A DNA stretch of 64,000 bases from Oxalicibacterium faecigallinarum (GTDB lineage: Bacteria > Pseudomonadota > Gammaproteobacteria > Burkholderiales > Burkholderiaceae_D), in NCBI RefSeq assembly GCF_014635705.1, contig NZ_BMDI01000003.1, positions 278,624-342,623 on the forward strand, read 5' to 3'. The notes below the pieces were generated by a model, which saw only the letters and a program-made list of their open reading frames with translations, made no database searches and had not been told where the DNA came from. Positions 9,304 to 17,731 of the stretch are shown piece by piece. Each line of letters begins with the position of its first letter. The stretch's first letter is position 1. The translations under genes and the position numbers were made by a program.

Positions 9304-9894
9304 TTACTTGAGCAGACGCGCCAGTTCGACCGCCGTCTTGACATTCATCTTGTCGAAGATATGGGCACGATGGACTTCCACTGTGCGCATGCTGATGCCC
9401 AGCTTGTCGGCGATGACCTTGTTCATCTTGCCTTCGAGGATCAGATCCAGCACTTCACGCTCGCGGCTCGACAATGCAGCCAGACGCGTATGGATGGCGG
9501 CGCTGGCAATCGCTTCTTCCGAGGCAATCAACGCTTCCTGTACACGATCCATCAACTTGTTGTCGTTGAACGGCTTTTCAAAGAAGTCGAAGGCTCCGCG
9601 TTTGAGCGCATCGACTGCCATCGGCACGTCGCCGTGGCCCGTCAGGAAAATGACAGGGAAGGTTTGTGTCAGGCCGCGTGTCGCCAGCAGATCGAACAGG
9701 GCGATGCCACTCAGATCGGGCATGCGGACATCGAGCAACAGTGCATGGCCTTGCATGCCGGTACGTGTCATGTTGTCCAGCATGGCGAGGAAAGCCTTGC
9801 CGCTTTCATGCGGAATGGCGGTGATGCCACGTGACTTGGCAAGCCACATGAGCGAATCACGGATTACTTCTTCGTCGTCAATAATGTGCAGCAT
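9304..9894 (-). CDS. two-component response regulator, FixJ/DctR type
   Basis: 196 residues. The receiver domain (1-115) has the acidic pair DDE near the start, phospho-acceptor Asp in LLLDVRMPD and FLTGHGDVPMAV plus Lys in FEKPF. A LuxR-type helix-turn-helix follows (about 135-196): LSSREREVLDLILEG, NKVIADKLGISMRTVEVHRA. This is the layout of FixJ, DctR and TodT regulators. AGGA lies about 9 nt before the ATG. It follows the sensor kinase gene by 112 bp, so the two form a pair. Likely targets are the adjacent AEC permease and the dctP-like gene. Confidence 0.92.
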   Translation of the reverse strand: MLHIIDDEEVIRDSLMWLAKSRGITAIPHESGKAFLAMLDNMTRTGMQGHALLLDVRMPDLSGIALFDLLATRGLTQTFPVIFLTGHGDVPMAVDALKRGAFDFFEKPFNDNKLMDRVQEALIASEEAIASAAIHTRLAALSSREREVLDLILEGKMNKVIADKLGISMRTVEVHRAHIFDKMNVKTAVELARLLK

Positions 9895-10006
9895 GTAAAA
9901 ATCCTGTCAGTCAGCCATACCGGACCTTTGATCACGGTATTTCGTGCAGCGAAAACGCGGTTATCGTGCCCGAAGGAAACGCAGAGCGTGTTATAGAAGC
10001 GTTATT

Positions 10007-12061
10007 TTAGCCGGTCTGTGACGTTCTGACCGTTGATCCGATCCAGCGATTGTGTGCGGCTGGTACGTATGCCGGCAAGGAAAAACGGAAAATCGTGCCG
10101 CCGCCCGGATTGTCTTCATGTGTCAGCGAGCCGCCGTGGAACTCGATGGCGGTGCGACAAATGGATAGTCCCATGCCCATGCCGTCAGCCTTGGTCGAGA
10201 AGAATGGCGAATACAGGCGTGCTGCCACATCCGGTGAAATTCCGTGACCATGATCGATGATCGAGACCACCACATTGTGTGTGCGCACCTGATCGCGTTC
10301 GGCCGTGATGCGAAGGATCTGTTTGGCCGGCGCGACATACTGCATGGATTCGATCGCGTTACGCGTCAGGTTCAGCAACACCTGTTCCAGCAGGACACGG
10401 TCCGCCAGGACCGGTGGCAGATCTTCCGGCACATCGATTTCGATCGAGACAAAATACTTTTGCGCCTGCAATTCCACCAGTGGTGTCACGCTTTCGATCA
10501 GTTCCGCAACGGTGATCGGTGCACGTGTCGGCTCGCGCTTCTTGACAAAGGTGTGCACGCTTCGAATAATCTGGCCGGCCCGCTGGGCCTGGGTGTTGGT
10601 CTTGTCCAGAGCTTCCTGCAGCATGCCCAGATCCAGGTTTTTCGGATGCTTGGTATCCAGCATATTGAGTGCGCCGGTGGTGTAGCTTGAGATGGCTGCC
10701 AAGGGCTGATTCAGTTCATGCGCAAGTGTGGAAGCAATCTCACCCATGGTCGCCAGACGGGCACTGGCTTGCAATTTTTCCTGTTGTTGACGGTTCAGGT
10801 CTTCGACGCGTTTGCGGTCCGAGATGTCCAGAATCGAGCCCATCCATCCGGTTTGCTTGCCGGTGTCATCGACCAGGGGCGATTCGAAGAACAGTACCGG
10901 AATGCGTGTGCCATCGGCATGGCGAAGGATGGTTTCAAAGCCTTGTGGCGGCAGGTTGCCGGCGACGACCTGCGCAAAACGACGCTGATATTCGTTCATG
11001 GCTTCCGGTGCCCAGTAGGGCATCGGTGGGCTGCGGCCGACAATTTCTTCTGCCGGCATGCCCACCATCTCACAGAAGGCCGGATTGACATACGTGATCC
11101 GGCCTTCGAGATCGCGCGCCCGCAGGCCGGTGATCAGGGAGTTTTCCATCGCGACCCGGAAGGTGACCTGTTCGCGCAATGCCGATTCGGCCGCGTTGCG
11201 TCGGGCAATATCACGCCACAGTGCAATCAGGCTCCACATCAGGCCGACCGACAGCAGAATGATCGCGTCAACCAGCAGACTCGGCAGCAGTTTGGGAGCA
11301 CCCTTGATGCTGTCGGTTGCCAGTTGCAGCGATACGCCAGCCAGATTGAGGGCCCGGCGATGGGTGTAGATGCCGCGTCCGGCACCACCGGAAGCGCGTT
11401 TGTGGATGACGGTGCCATTGATGTCGGTCAGTGCGATCTCATTGTCCTGCGCAAACCACCACGGCACCATGTCATCCAGAATACTGGACGCGAGATAACT
11501 GGCAATGATGCTGCCGGCATACTGGTCTTCGACAAAAATCGGGACGTGATAATCGAGCATGACGGGGCCCGTCTTGTCGGCCGCCGGCTGGCTGTATAAC
11601 GCGGATCGGGTTGTGCGCGCACGCTGATCGGTTTCCCTGGATGGCGTGGACAGTACGTCCAGCGACATCATGGTTTCGTCTGTGGAGGTCAGCAGTTTCC
11701 CGTAGGCGTCCAGATAGATGATGCGGTGAATTTCGTGATTGTTGCGGATCAGATTTTCCATCCGGTCCTGCAGGCGCGACCCGCGCAGGTAGCCTGCTGC
11801 GACTTCGGCCGCCATCAGGCTCAGGCTTTCCTCGTTACGCTGCAACTGAAAACGGATGGTTTGTTCGACCCAAAGGGAATCGGCGACCAGTTGCTCCTGA
11901 CGCTCTGCTGTTTCCTGTTCCTTTTCATGGATGGGTAGCCAGATCAGGGTGGTGATGAACAGCAGGCCCAGAAAAAGCGGCAACAACCAGCGCCACGCCT
12001 GTTTGCGGCTGGGAAGGCTGAAGTTGGAGAAGCGTAGCTGTTTTGACATCATATCGAACAT
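10007..12061 (-). CDS. PAS-containing sensor histidine kinase, DctS-like
   Basis: About 684 residues from this start. TM1 (LLPLFLGLLFITTLIWL) lies near the N-terminus. An extracytoplasmic region of roughly 220 residues follows (double-Cache type by position and by ...YSQPAADKTGPVMLDYHVPIF), then TM2 near 265-285. A PAS domain (ITYVNPAFCEMVGM, FETILRHADGTRIPV), the HisKA H-box LAHELNQPLAAISSY and a HATPase domain with NLTRNAIESM, FSTKADGMGMGLSIC and PGGGTIFRF complete it. This is the DctS-type layout for sensing C4-dicarboxylates or other organic acids. The start is uncertain: ATG at 12142 or 12049 is possible, and none has a clear Shine-Dalgarno. The 27 residues added by 12142 look non-coding. 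Confidence 0.9.
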   Translation of the reverse strand: MFDMMSKQLRFSNFSLPSRKQAWRWLLPLFLGLLFITTLIWLPIHEKEQETAERQEQLVADSLWVEQTIRFQLQRNEESLSLMAAEVAAGYLRGSRLQDRMENLIRNNHEIHRIIYLDAYGKLLTSTDETMMSLDVLSTPSRETDQRARTTRSALYSQPAADKTGPVMLDYHVPIFVEDQYAGSIIASYLASSILDDMVPWWFAQDNEIALTDINGTVIHKRASGGAGRGIYTHRRALNLAGVSLQLATDSIKGAPKLLPSLLVDAIILLSVGLMWSLIALWRDIARRNAAESALREQVTFRVAMENSLITGLRARDLEGRITYVNPAFCEMVGMPAEEIVGRSPPMPYWAPEAMNEYQRRFAQVVAGNLPPQGFETILRHADGTRIPVLFFESPLVDDTGKQTGWMGSILDISDRKRVEDLNRQQQEKLQASARLATMGEIASTLAHELNQPLAAISSYTTGALNMLDTKHPKNLDLGMLQEALDKTNTQAQRAGQIIRSVHTFVKKREPTRAPITVAELIESVTPLVELQAQKYFVSIEIDVPEDLPPVLADRVLLEQVLLNLTRNAIESMQYVAPAKQILRITAERDQVRTHNVVVSIIDHGHGISPDVAARLYSPFFSTKADGMGMGLSICRTAIEFHGGSLTHEDNPGGGTIFRFSLPAYVPAAHNRWIGSTVRTSQTG

Positions 12062-12220
12062 GTATTGCAGGCAATGGGCAGACGATGGGAAAACCATCGG
12101 CGCGAATCGTGCACAGTGGCGAGCCGTATTGCATGCAGGCATTGCATGACGAGGTGCATCACGGTATGGTTCATGCAGGCATCACGATACGCCGGTTGAG
12201 AGCATCATGAAGGTTTGCGG

Positions 12221-12229
12221 TTATCCACA
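12221..12229 (+). other. single consensus DnaA box
   Basis: TTATCCACA matches the E. coli DnaA 9-mer exactly. It is alone, between the sensor kinase gene and dctP, and may be chance. Confidence 0.3.
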
Positions 12230-12270
12230 CTTGTGACCGTGCAGGCGACTGCGCATAGTACCAACAAAAC

Positions 12271-12276
12271 TATAAT
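12271..12276 (+). promoter_or_regulatory. -10 element (TATAAT) of dctP-like gene
   Basis: A perfect TATAAT 20 bp before the ATG. The -35 region is poor, which would suit an activated promoter such as one using the neighbouring response regulator. Confidence 0.45.
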
Positions 12277-12296
12277 TCGAGACTCCTGAATCGCGC

Positions 12297-13316
12297 ATGA
12301 AAAAAGCAAGAAACTTGCATCTGCTTTTGCTTGGCCTGTTATTGTCACTGGTCAGTGCAATCGTCTCTGCGCAAACCACTACCGTCATCAAGTTCAGCCT
12401 GGTTGCCGAAAGCGACACGCCCAAGGCCAAGGCCGCGTTGCGTTTCAAGGAACTGGTCGAGCATGCCAGCCAGAGACGCATGCGTGTGGACGTTTATCCC
12501 AACAATCTGTTGTACAAGGAATCGGACGAGCTGGAAGCCCTGCAGCTCGGTGCGATTCAAATGCTGGCGCCGACCTTGTCACGCCTGTCGCAATTCGGCT
12601 TGCACGAATTTGAAGTCTTCGATCTGCCGTTTCTGTTCAAGGATCGTGCGGCTGTGGCGCGCGTGACTGAAGGCTCGATTGGCAAGGCCTTGCTGAAGAA
12701 AGTGGAAAGCAAAGGCATGGTCGGGTTGGCCTATTGGGATAACGGATTCAAGGTCATGACCGCTAATCGTGCTGTGCAGATGCCACGTGACTTTGCCGGC
12801 CTGAAGATGCGTATTTATCCATCGCGCGTGCTGGACAAGCAGATGGATGCGTTAGGCGCCATGCCGCAAATCATTGATGCCAAACAGATTCATCTGGCAA
12901 TGAAAGCCAAGCTGATCGATGGTGGTGAAGGCATTCCGCTCAGTATCTACACGCGCAAGCTGGATGAAGTGCAGACCAACCTGACGGTTTCCAATCATGG
13001 TTACATGGGCAGCGCGGTCGTCGTCAACAAAAAATTCTGGGAAGGTCTGCCTTCTACATCGCGGACCATCATTGAGCGCGCCTTGCGCGAGGCAACGGTA
13101 TACGGCAATGACCTCGCCGAGCAAGCCAATGCCGAAGCACTGGCTGCCTTGAAAAAACAGAATCATCTGCATTTTCACACCTTGAGTGAGAACGAGGAGC
13201 GTGCATGGCGCGAAGCCTTGCTGCCGGTGCGCACTGATCTGGAAAATCGCATCGGCAAAGCGATTGTTTCTGCCGTGATGACCGAAACCAGCCGCGTGCG
13301 TCCAGTCGTACCTTAG
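12297..13316 (+). CDS. dctP: TRAP-type (DctP family) periplasmic solute-binding protein, no permease nearby
   Basis: 339 residues with a Sec signal (MKKARNLHLLLLG through VSAIVSAQ). The mature part is a DctP fold: IKFSLVAESDTPKAKAALRF, the cluster DVYPNNLLYKESDELEALQLG and the binding arginine in GLKMRIYPSRVLDKQM. It ends with the EERAWREAL segment typical of TRAP receptors. TRAP receptors deliver carboxylates to a DctQM permease, but no dctQ or dctM is in the window and tctC follows 387 bp later. It diverges from the kinase gene, so a sensory co-receptor role is possible (inference). Confidence 0.92.
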   Translation: MKKARNLHLLLLGLLLSLVSAIVSAQTTTVIKFSLVAESDTPKAKAALRFKELVEHASQRRMRVDVYPNNLLYKESDELEALQLGAIQMLAPTLSRLSQFGLHEFEVFDLPFLFKDRAAVARVTEGSIGKALLKKVESKGMVGLAYWDNGFKVMTANRAVQMPRDFAGLKMRIYPSRVLDKQMDALGAMPQIIDAKQIHLAMKAKLIDGGEGIPLSIYTRKLDEVQTNLTVSNHGYMGSAVVVNKKFWEGLPSTSRTIIERALREATVYGNDLAEQANAEALAALKKQNHLHFHTLSENEERAWREALLPVRTDLENRIGKAIVSAVMTETSRVRPVVP

Positions 13317-13703
13317 GCTGTCTCTTTACTCTGCTTCTATATAGAAGGACGCAGATGGAAGGGAATACAAGCAGCCTCCTTCATTTTCCTACCTGATCAA
13401 ATAGTTGCCTTTGGCATGTCATTTTTCGCGGCCGCGCGACACGTTCGCATTTCGTAATGTTTGAATAAATGTTCGACGCAGACGCAACAGGCATGCGCAT
13501 GATCTTTGTTGCAGGCCGCAAATAAAATCGTTAGTCTTGGATCACGCAAGCCTCGTGAAAGGTTTGATTCATACAATGAGGCGCGATTTGAGTAGGGTGA
13601 CAGGGATATCAAACTGATATGTCTGTCGGAGTGTATCAAGACATCGGCACCACGTGCTCTCGTCGCGATGCTTTCAAAAAATAATGAAATCAGGAGACAT
13701 CAA
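13317..13703. other. 387-bp intergenic region between dctP and tctC
   Basis: No convincing gene on either strand. TTCTATATAGAA, a perfect 12-bp palindrome, starts near 13335. The end of the region carries the tctC ribosome site (CAGGAGACATCAA). The leftward open frame at 13397-13639 has no ribosome site or family resemblance. The region probably holds the regulated tctC promoter, but I cannot place it. Confidence 0.4.
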
Positions 13704-14681
13704 ATGCGTAAAACAATCCTTAAGACGCTGGCTGGTCTGACGCTGCTCGCCGGCGCCTTTGGCGCATCCGCCCAAAATTATCCGAACAAGCCGATCACGA
13801 TGGTCGTGCCATTTGCTGCAGGTGGTCCAACCGATACGGTGGCGCGTCTGGTGGCCCAGTCGATGGGTAACACGCTCAAGCAAACCATCATCGTGGAGAA
13901 CGTCGGCGGCGCGGGTGGCACGATCGGTGCTGCACGCGTGGCGAAGTCGCCAAATGACGGTTACACCGTTTTCCTGCATCACATCGGCATGTCGACGGCG
14001 CCATCGCTGTATCGCAAGCTGAGCTACAACGCGATTGATGATTTCGAGCCAGTCGGTCTGATCACCGATGTGCCAATGACGTTCATCGCCCGTGGCAACT
14101 TTCCGGCCAAGGATTTCAAAGATCTGCTGACCTACGTGAAAGCCAACAAAGCCACCGTGACATATGCCAACGCCGGCGTGGGTTCGGCTTCGCACCTGTG
14201 CGGCATGCTGTTCATGACGGCAATCGATACCGAGCTGACCACCGTGCCATATAAAGGTACCGGCCCGGCAATGAATGACATTCTGGGTGGTCAGGTCGAC
14301 TTTATGTGTGATCAGACCACCAACACGACCAGCCAGATTAAAAGCGGCAAGGTCAAGGCTTACGCTGTGACGACCAAAACACGCGTCCCATCGTTGCCAA
14401 ATCTGCCAACCATGAACGAAGCCGGCTTGCCTGGCTTTGAAGTCGCGGTCTGGCACGGACTGTATGCTCCGAAGGGCACACCGAAACCAGTGATTGACGC
14501 GTTGTCGTCGGCGCTGAAAGTGGCTCTGAAAGATCCGACAGTCGTCCAACGCTTTGCCGATCTGGGTACCGAACCTGTTGCACAGGATAAGGCAACCCCG
14601 GAAGCACTGCGTGCGCACCTGAAGGCAGAAATTGCCAAATGGGCACCAATCATCAAGAAAGCTGGCGTTTACGCGGACTGA
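13704..14681 (+). CDS. tctC: tripartite tricarboxylate transporter receptor TctC
   Basis: Periplasmic binding protein of a TTT transporter, 325 residues. Signal peptide MRKTILKTLAGLTLLAGAFG, cleaved after ASA. The family signature YPNKPITMVVPFAAGGPTDT follows directly, with TVPYKGTGPAMNDILGGQVD in the middle and GLPGFEVAVWHGLYAPKGTP later. AGGAGA precedes the ATG at 13704; an upstream in-frame extension is excluded because it lacks a ribosome site and would bury the signal. It heads tctC-tctB-tctA. Ligand unknown: citrate, other carboxylates or terephthalate-like acids are all bound by relatives. Confidence 0.95.
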   Translation: MRKTILKTLAGLTLLAGAFGASAQNYPNKPITMVVPFAAGGPTDTVARLVAQSMGNTLKQTIIVENVGGAGGTIGAARVAKSPNDGYTVFLHHIGMSTAPSLYRKLSYNAIDDFEPVGLITDVPMTFIARGNFPAKDFKDLLTYVKANKATVTYANAGVGSASHLCGMLFMTAIDTELTTVPYKGTGPAMNDILGGQVDFMCDQTTNTTSQIKSGKVKAYAVTTKTRVPSLPNLPTMNEAGLPGFEVAVWHGLYAPKGTPKPVIDALSSALKVALKDPTVVQRFADLGTEPVAQDKATPEALRAHLKAEIAKWAPIIKKAGVYAD

Positions 14682-14704
14682 TTGATTATTCCTTGCAGGA
14701 GGGT

Positions 14705-14730
14705 CGGGCGGATGAGGTATCATCCGCCCG
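14705..14730 (+). other. 11-bp hairpin between tctC and tctB
   Basis: CGGGCGGATGA with its exact complement and a GGTA loop, 24 bp after the tctC stop. No T-run follows. In binding-protein operons such hairpins protect the upstream mRNA or partly stop transcription, so the receptor is made in excess. Confidence 0.75.
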
Positions 14731-14798
14731 CCGCGCATTCCCGCGGCAATAACCAGTCGCACAATGCAGCAGTAACTGAGATTTAAACGGGAGCAGGC

Positions 14799-15263
14799 AT
14801 GCCGTCATTCATTAAACATCACAAGGACTTCTGGACCGGAGTCATTTTTATCTTCTTCGGTCTGGCCGCCATCATTATCGGTCGTGACTACAACATGGGC
14901 ACGGCAGGTCGTATGGGCCCAGCCTATTTCCCGACGGTGCTCGGCGGATTGCTGGCGGTCGTTGGTCTGATCGCCGTCATCCGCTCGTTCTTTCGTGAAG
15001 AAACCGATCCGATGGGCCGGTTTGCGGTGAAGGAGTGCATTCTTGTTTTGTTGGGTGTGGTGTTGTTTGCTTTTCTGGTGCGTGGCGGCGGTCTGGTCGC
15101 AGCCGTCATGGCGCTGATGCTGGTGAGTGCGCTGGCCAGTTCCAAATTCAACTGGCGCACCAGTATTCCCGTGGCGATTGGCGTCACGGCCTTTTCGGTA
15201 CTCGTATTCATCAAGGCGCTGGGATTGCCATTGTCAATCGTCGGCCCATGGTTCGGCGGTTGA
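14799..15263 (+). CDS. tctB: tripartite tricarboxylate transporter small membrane subunit TctB
   Basis: 154 residues with four hydrophobic helices: WTGVIFIFFGLAAIII, the FPTVLGGLLAVVGLIAVI region, a helix near 85-100 and a C-terminal one. MGTAGRMGPAYFPTVLGGLL is the TctB signature. GGGAG precedes the ATG. It lies between the receptor and large subunit genes, 23 bp before tctA. Confidence 0.94.
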   Translation: MPSFIKHHKDFWTGVIFIFFGLAAIIIGRDYNMGTAGRMGPAYFPTVLGGLLAVVGLIAVIRSFFREETDPMGRFAVKECILVLLGVVLFAFLVRGGGLVAAVMALMLVSALASSKFNWRTSIPVAIGVTAFSVLVFIKALGLPLSIVGPWFGG

Positions 15264-15286
15264 TCGGACAGTCAGGAGAATAATAA

Positions 15287-16792
15287 ATGGAACTGTTCAA
15301 TAACCTTTTGCTGGGCTTCGATACCGCGCTCACACTTGCCAATCTGGGCTACTGCCTGTTTGGTGTCTTTATCGGTACAGCCGTTGGCGTACTGCCGGGC
15401 TTGGGCCCGATTGCGACCATCGCGATGCTGTTGCCGGCAACGTTCGGTCTGCCACCGATCTCGGCGCTGATCATGCTGGCCGGTATTTATTACGGTGCAC
15501 AATACGGCGGCTCGACAACGGCGATTCTGGTCAATCTGCCGGGTGAATCGTCTTCTGTTGTGACCGCAATCGATGGTTATCAGATGGCGCGTAACGGTCG
15601 CGCGGGCAAGGCGCTGGCAACAGCGGCGATCGGTTCCTTCTTCGCTGGTACGGTTGCCACACTGTTGCTGGCGCTGTTTGCGCCGCCACTGGCTGATCTG
15701 GCACTGAAATTTGGTCCGGCCGAATACTTCTCATTGATGGTGTTGGGTTTGGTCGCTTCCGTAGTCCTGGCCAGCGGCTCGTTGCTGAATGCAATCGGGA
15801 TGGTGATTCTGGGCTTGTTGCTGGGTCTGGTAGGTTCTGACGTCAACACGGGTGCGGCACGTTATACCTTCGATATGCCCGAACTGGCAGATGGTATCAA
15901 CTTCGTCATCGTGGCGATGGGCATGTTCGGTATCGGCGAGATTGTCCGCAATCTGGAAAGCGAAGAAACACGCACGCTGGTCATGAAAAAAGTGACGGGC
16001 CTGATGCTGACCAAGGAGGATTTCAAGCGCATCATCGCTCCGGTATTCCGCGGCACCGTGCTTGGTTCGGCGCTCGGTATTCTGCCAGGCGGTGGCGCGA
16101 TGCTGGCATCGTTTGCCGCGTACTCGATCGAGAAAAAAGTCTCCAAGAATTCCAAGGAATTCGGCAAAGGCGCGATTGAAGGTGTTGCTGCGCCTGAGTC
16201 GGCAAACAATGCAGGGGCGCAAACGTCCTTTATTCCTATGCTGACGCTCGGTATTCCGTCGAATCCGGTGATGGCGCTGATGATCGGCGCGATGATCATT
16301 CAGGGCATTCAGCCAGGACCTGCAGTCATGACCGAGCAGCCAACCCTGTTCTGGGGTCTGATCGCATCGATGTGGGTCGGCAACTTCTTCCTGATCGTGC
16401 TGAACCTGCCGATGATCGGCTTGTGGGTACGCATGATCATGGTGCCTTACCATCATCTGTTCCCGGCGATTCTGATGTTCTGTGCGATCGGCGTGTTCAG
16501 CTTGAATAACAGCGACTTTGACGTTTATCTGATGGCGTTGTTTGGCCTGTTTGGCTACATCTGCGCCAAGCTGCAGGCGGAACCGGCACCGATGCTGCTG
16601 GGTTTCATCATCGGCCCGATGATGGAGGAATATCTGCGTCGTGCGCTGTTGCTCTCGCGCAGTGATCCAATGGTCTTTATTGATCGCCCGATCAGCGCCA
16701 CGATGCTGGCATTGGCGGCCTTGGCACTGGCGGTCGTTCTGCTGCCATCGTTGCGCAAGAAACGTGAAGAAGCCTTCAAGGAAGAGGGTTGA
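15287..16792 (+). CDS. tctA: tripartite tricarboxylate transporter large permease TctA
   Basis: 501 residues with about eleven or twelve hydrophobic helices. TctA motifs: GVLPGLGPIATIAMLLPATF near residue 35, YYGAQYGGSTTAILVNLPGE near 70, and the second-half repeat LGILPGGGAMLASFAAYSIEKK with PESANNAGAQTSFIPMLTLGIP. AGGAGA lies before the ATG. It is the last gene of the tct operon and is followed by a strong terminator. Confidence 0.96.
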   Translation: MELFNNLLLGFDTALTLANLGYCLFGVFIGTAVGVLPGLGPIATIAMLLPATFGLPPISALIMLAGIYYGAQYGGSTTAILVNLPGESSSVVTAIDGYQMARNGRAGKALATAAIGSFFAGTVATLLLALFAPPLADLALKFGPAEYFSLMVLGLVASVVLASGSLLNAIGMVILGLLLGLVGSDVNTGAARYTFDMPELADGINFVIVAMGMFGIGEIVRNLESEETRTLVMKKVTGLMLTKEDFKRIIAPVFRGTVLGSALGILPGGGAMLASFAAYSIEKKVSKNSKEFGKGAIEGVAAPESANNAGAQTSFIPMLTLGIPSNPVMALMIGAMIIQGIQPGPAVMTEQPTLFWGLIASMWVGNFFLIVLNLPMIGLWVRMIMVPYHHLFPAILMFCAIGVFSLNNSDFDVYLMALFGLFGYICAKLQAEPAPMLLGFIIGPMMEEYLRRALLLSRSDPMVFIDRPISATMLALAALALAVVLLPSLRKKREEAFKEEG

Positions 16793-16849
16793 TCAGGCCA
16801 AAACGCATGCATCCTGCAATGTCTGTTTGAGCGGATATTGTCATCGTTT

Positions 16850-16878
16850 AAAAAGCACGTCTTTCGACGTGCTTTTTT
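16850..16878 (+). terminator. intrinsic terminator of the tct operon
   Basis: Stem AAAAAGCACGTC with its complement, loop TTTC, then T-run. It begins 57 bp after the tctA stop. Confidence 0.92.
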
Positions 16879-16975
16879 CTTTTCAGGAAAATGTTTTTAC
16901 TAAAAGCTCTCATATATATGGTAACTGTCGTTATTTTTTGCTGATCGTGGCAAGTGAAATGTTTTGAATTATTTC

Positions 16976-17004
16976 TTGCTCTAAACTTACGGCACTCCTA
17001 TAAT
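16976..17004 (+). promoter_or_regulatory. strong sigma-70 promoter upstream of a structured RNA
   Basis: TTGCTC (16976-16981), exactly 17 bp, then a perfect TATAAT (16999-17004). Predicted transcription start is near 17011. It directs the transcript described in the next entry. Confidence 0.8.
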
Positions 17005-17010
17005 CGATTT

Positions 17011-17180
17011 CAGATCCACCGAATCCGCTTGCATTGCAGGCCAAAGGGGGAGCGTAGAGCAACACGGCATTGATGCCGGAACAGTGAGGAGACCTGTATC
17101 CAATATAAGTTGCGATAGCTCGCTATACGCAATCGGTACAGACAAGCAATATTGAGGCGCATCGAGACGATGCGCCTTTT
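17011..17180 (+). ncRNA. unassigned structured transcript of about 165 nt (small RNA or ogt leader)
   Basis: A near-consensus promoter is followed by about 165 nt with no reading frame and several hairpins. These are GCTTGC/GCAGGC with loop ATT (17027-17041), CGGC/GCCG (17065-17078), and a long arm in which CTGTA (17094-17098) meets TACAG (17137-17141) around TTGCGATAG/CTATACGCAA. It ends in a clean terminator, GGCGCATCG, loop AGA, CGATGCGCC, then TTTTTG (17156-17181). ogt begins 40 bp later, so this may be a free small RNA or an attenuating leader. 6S RNA was considered: length and location are plausible, but I see no closing stem joining the two ends. SRP RNA and tmRNA do not fit. Confidence 0.55.
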
Positions 17181-17220
17181 TGTTTTATGCTGTCGTTTTA
17201 TTCTTCTGCACGGTCATTCC

Positions 17221-17718
17221 ATGCAATCTGCTCATCAGGGCCGTCTTTTTTCCGCCATCGTTGAAACATCCTTTGGTGCAGTCGGCATTCGTACTGCAGA
17301 TGGTGCAGTCAACGAACTCGTCTATCTGCCGTCGTCTTTTCATGAAAAAGCCGCGACCGATGCTGTTGCCGAACAGGCTGCTCATCAGGTCACGCGCTAT
17401 CTGGATGATCCCGACTTTCGATTCACATTGCCGCTGGCCACCGTCGGCACGGCATTTCAGCAAAAGGTATGGGCTGCGATTGCTGCCATTCCGCGCGGCG
17501 AGGTGCTGACATATGGCGATATCGCTCGCGGTATTCGTTCTGCACCCCGTGCGGTGGGGCAGGCGTGCGGTGCCAACTGGTTTCCTCTCGTTATTCCCTG
17601 CCATCGTGTGACCGCAGCGGGCGGACTCGGCGGTTTTGCGCATTCGGATGACGAAACCGGCTTCCATCTCGGTGTCAAACGCTGGTTGCTGGCGCATGAG
17701 CGCGTTCAGGGCTATTGA
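17221..17718 (+). CDS. ogt: methylated-DNA--protein-cysteine S-methyltransferase (Ogt/AGT)
   Basis: Suicidal repair enzyme that moves methyl groups from O6-methylguanine or O4-methylthymine to its own cysteine. 165 residues. The C-terminal DNA-binding domain has FQQKVWAAIAAIPRGEVLTYGDIA, the arginine-finger region SAPRAVGQACGANWFPLVIPC and active-site motif PCHRV near residue 131. The N-terminal domain has no Ada-type zinc cysteines, so it is the stand-alone form. I start at the ATG at 17221 because earlier in-frame codons lie within the upstream terminator. The Shine-Dalgarno is weak. xerD follows after 13 bp. Confidence 0.95.
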   Translation: MQSAHQGRLFSAIVETSFGAVGIRTADGAVNELVYLPSSFHEKAATDAVAEQAAHQVTRYLDDPDFRFTLPLATVGTAFQQKVWAAIAAIPRGEVLTYGDIARGIRSAPRAVGQACGANWFPLVIPCHRVTAAGGLGGFAHSDDETGFHLGVKRWLLAHERVQGY

Positions 17719-17731
17719 TGGGGCTGTCGGT

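Noticed and set aside
13397..13639. 80-codon minus-strand frame in the dctP-tctC gap
   Set aside because: No ribosome site, no family resemblance and a composition like random sequence.
13674..14762. 362-codon minus-strand frame opposite tctC
   Set aside because: TctC is certain on the plus strand; the antisense frame only mirrors its codon use.
17011..17180. Identification of the ogt-upstream RNA as 6S, SRP or tmRNA
   Set aside because: No closing stem of 6S type joins the ends, the SRP GGAAGGAAGCAGCC-type segment is absent and there is no tRNA-like end; left unassigned.
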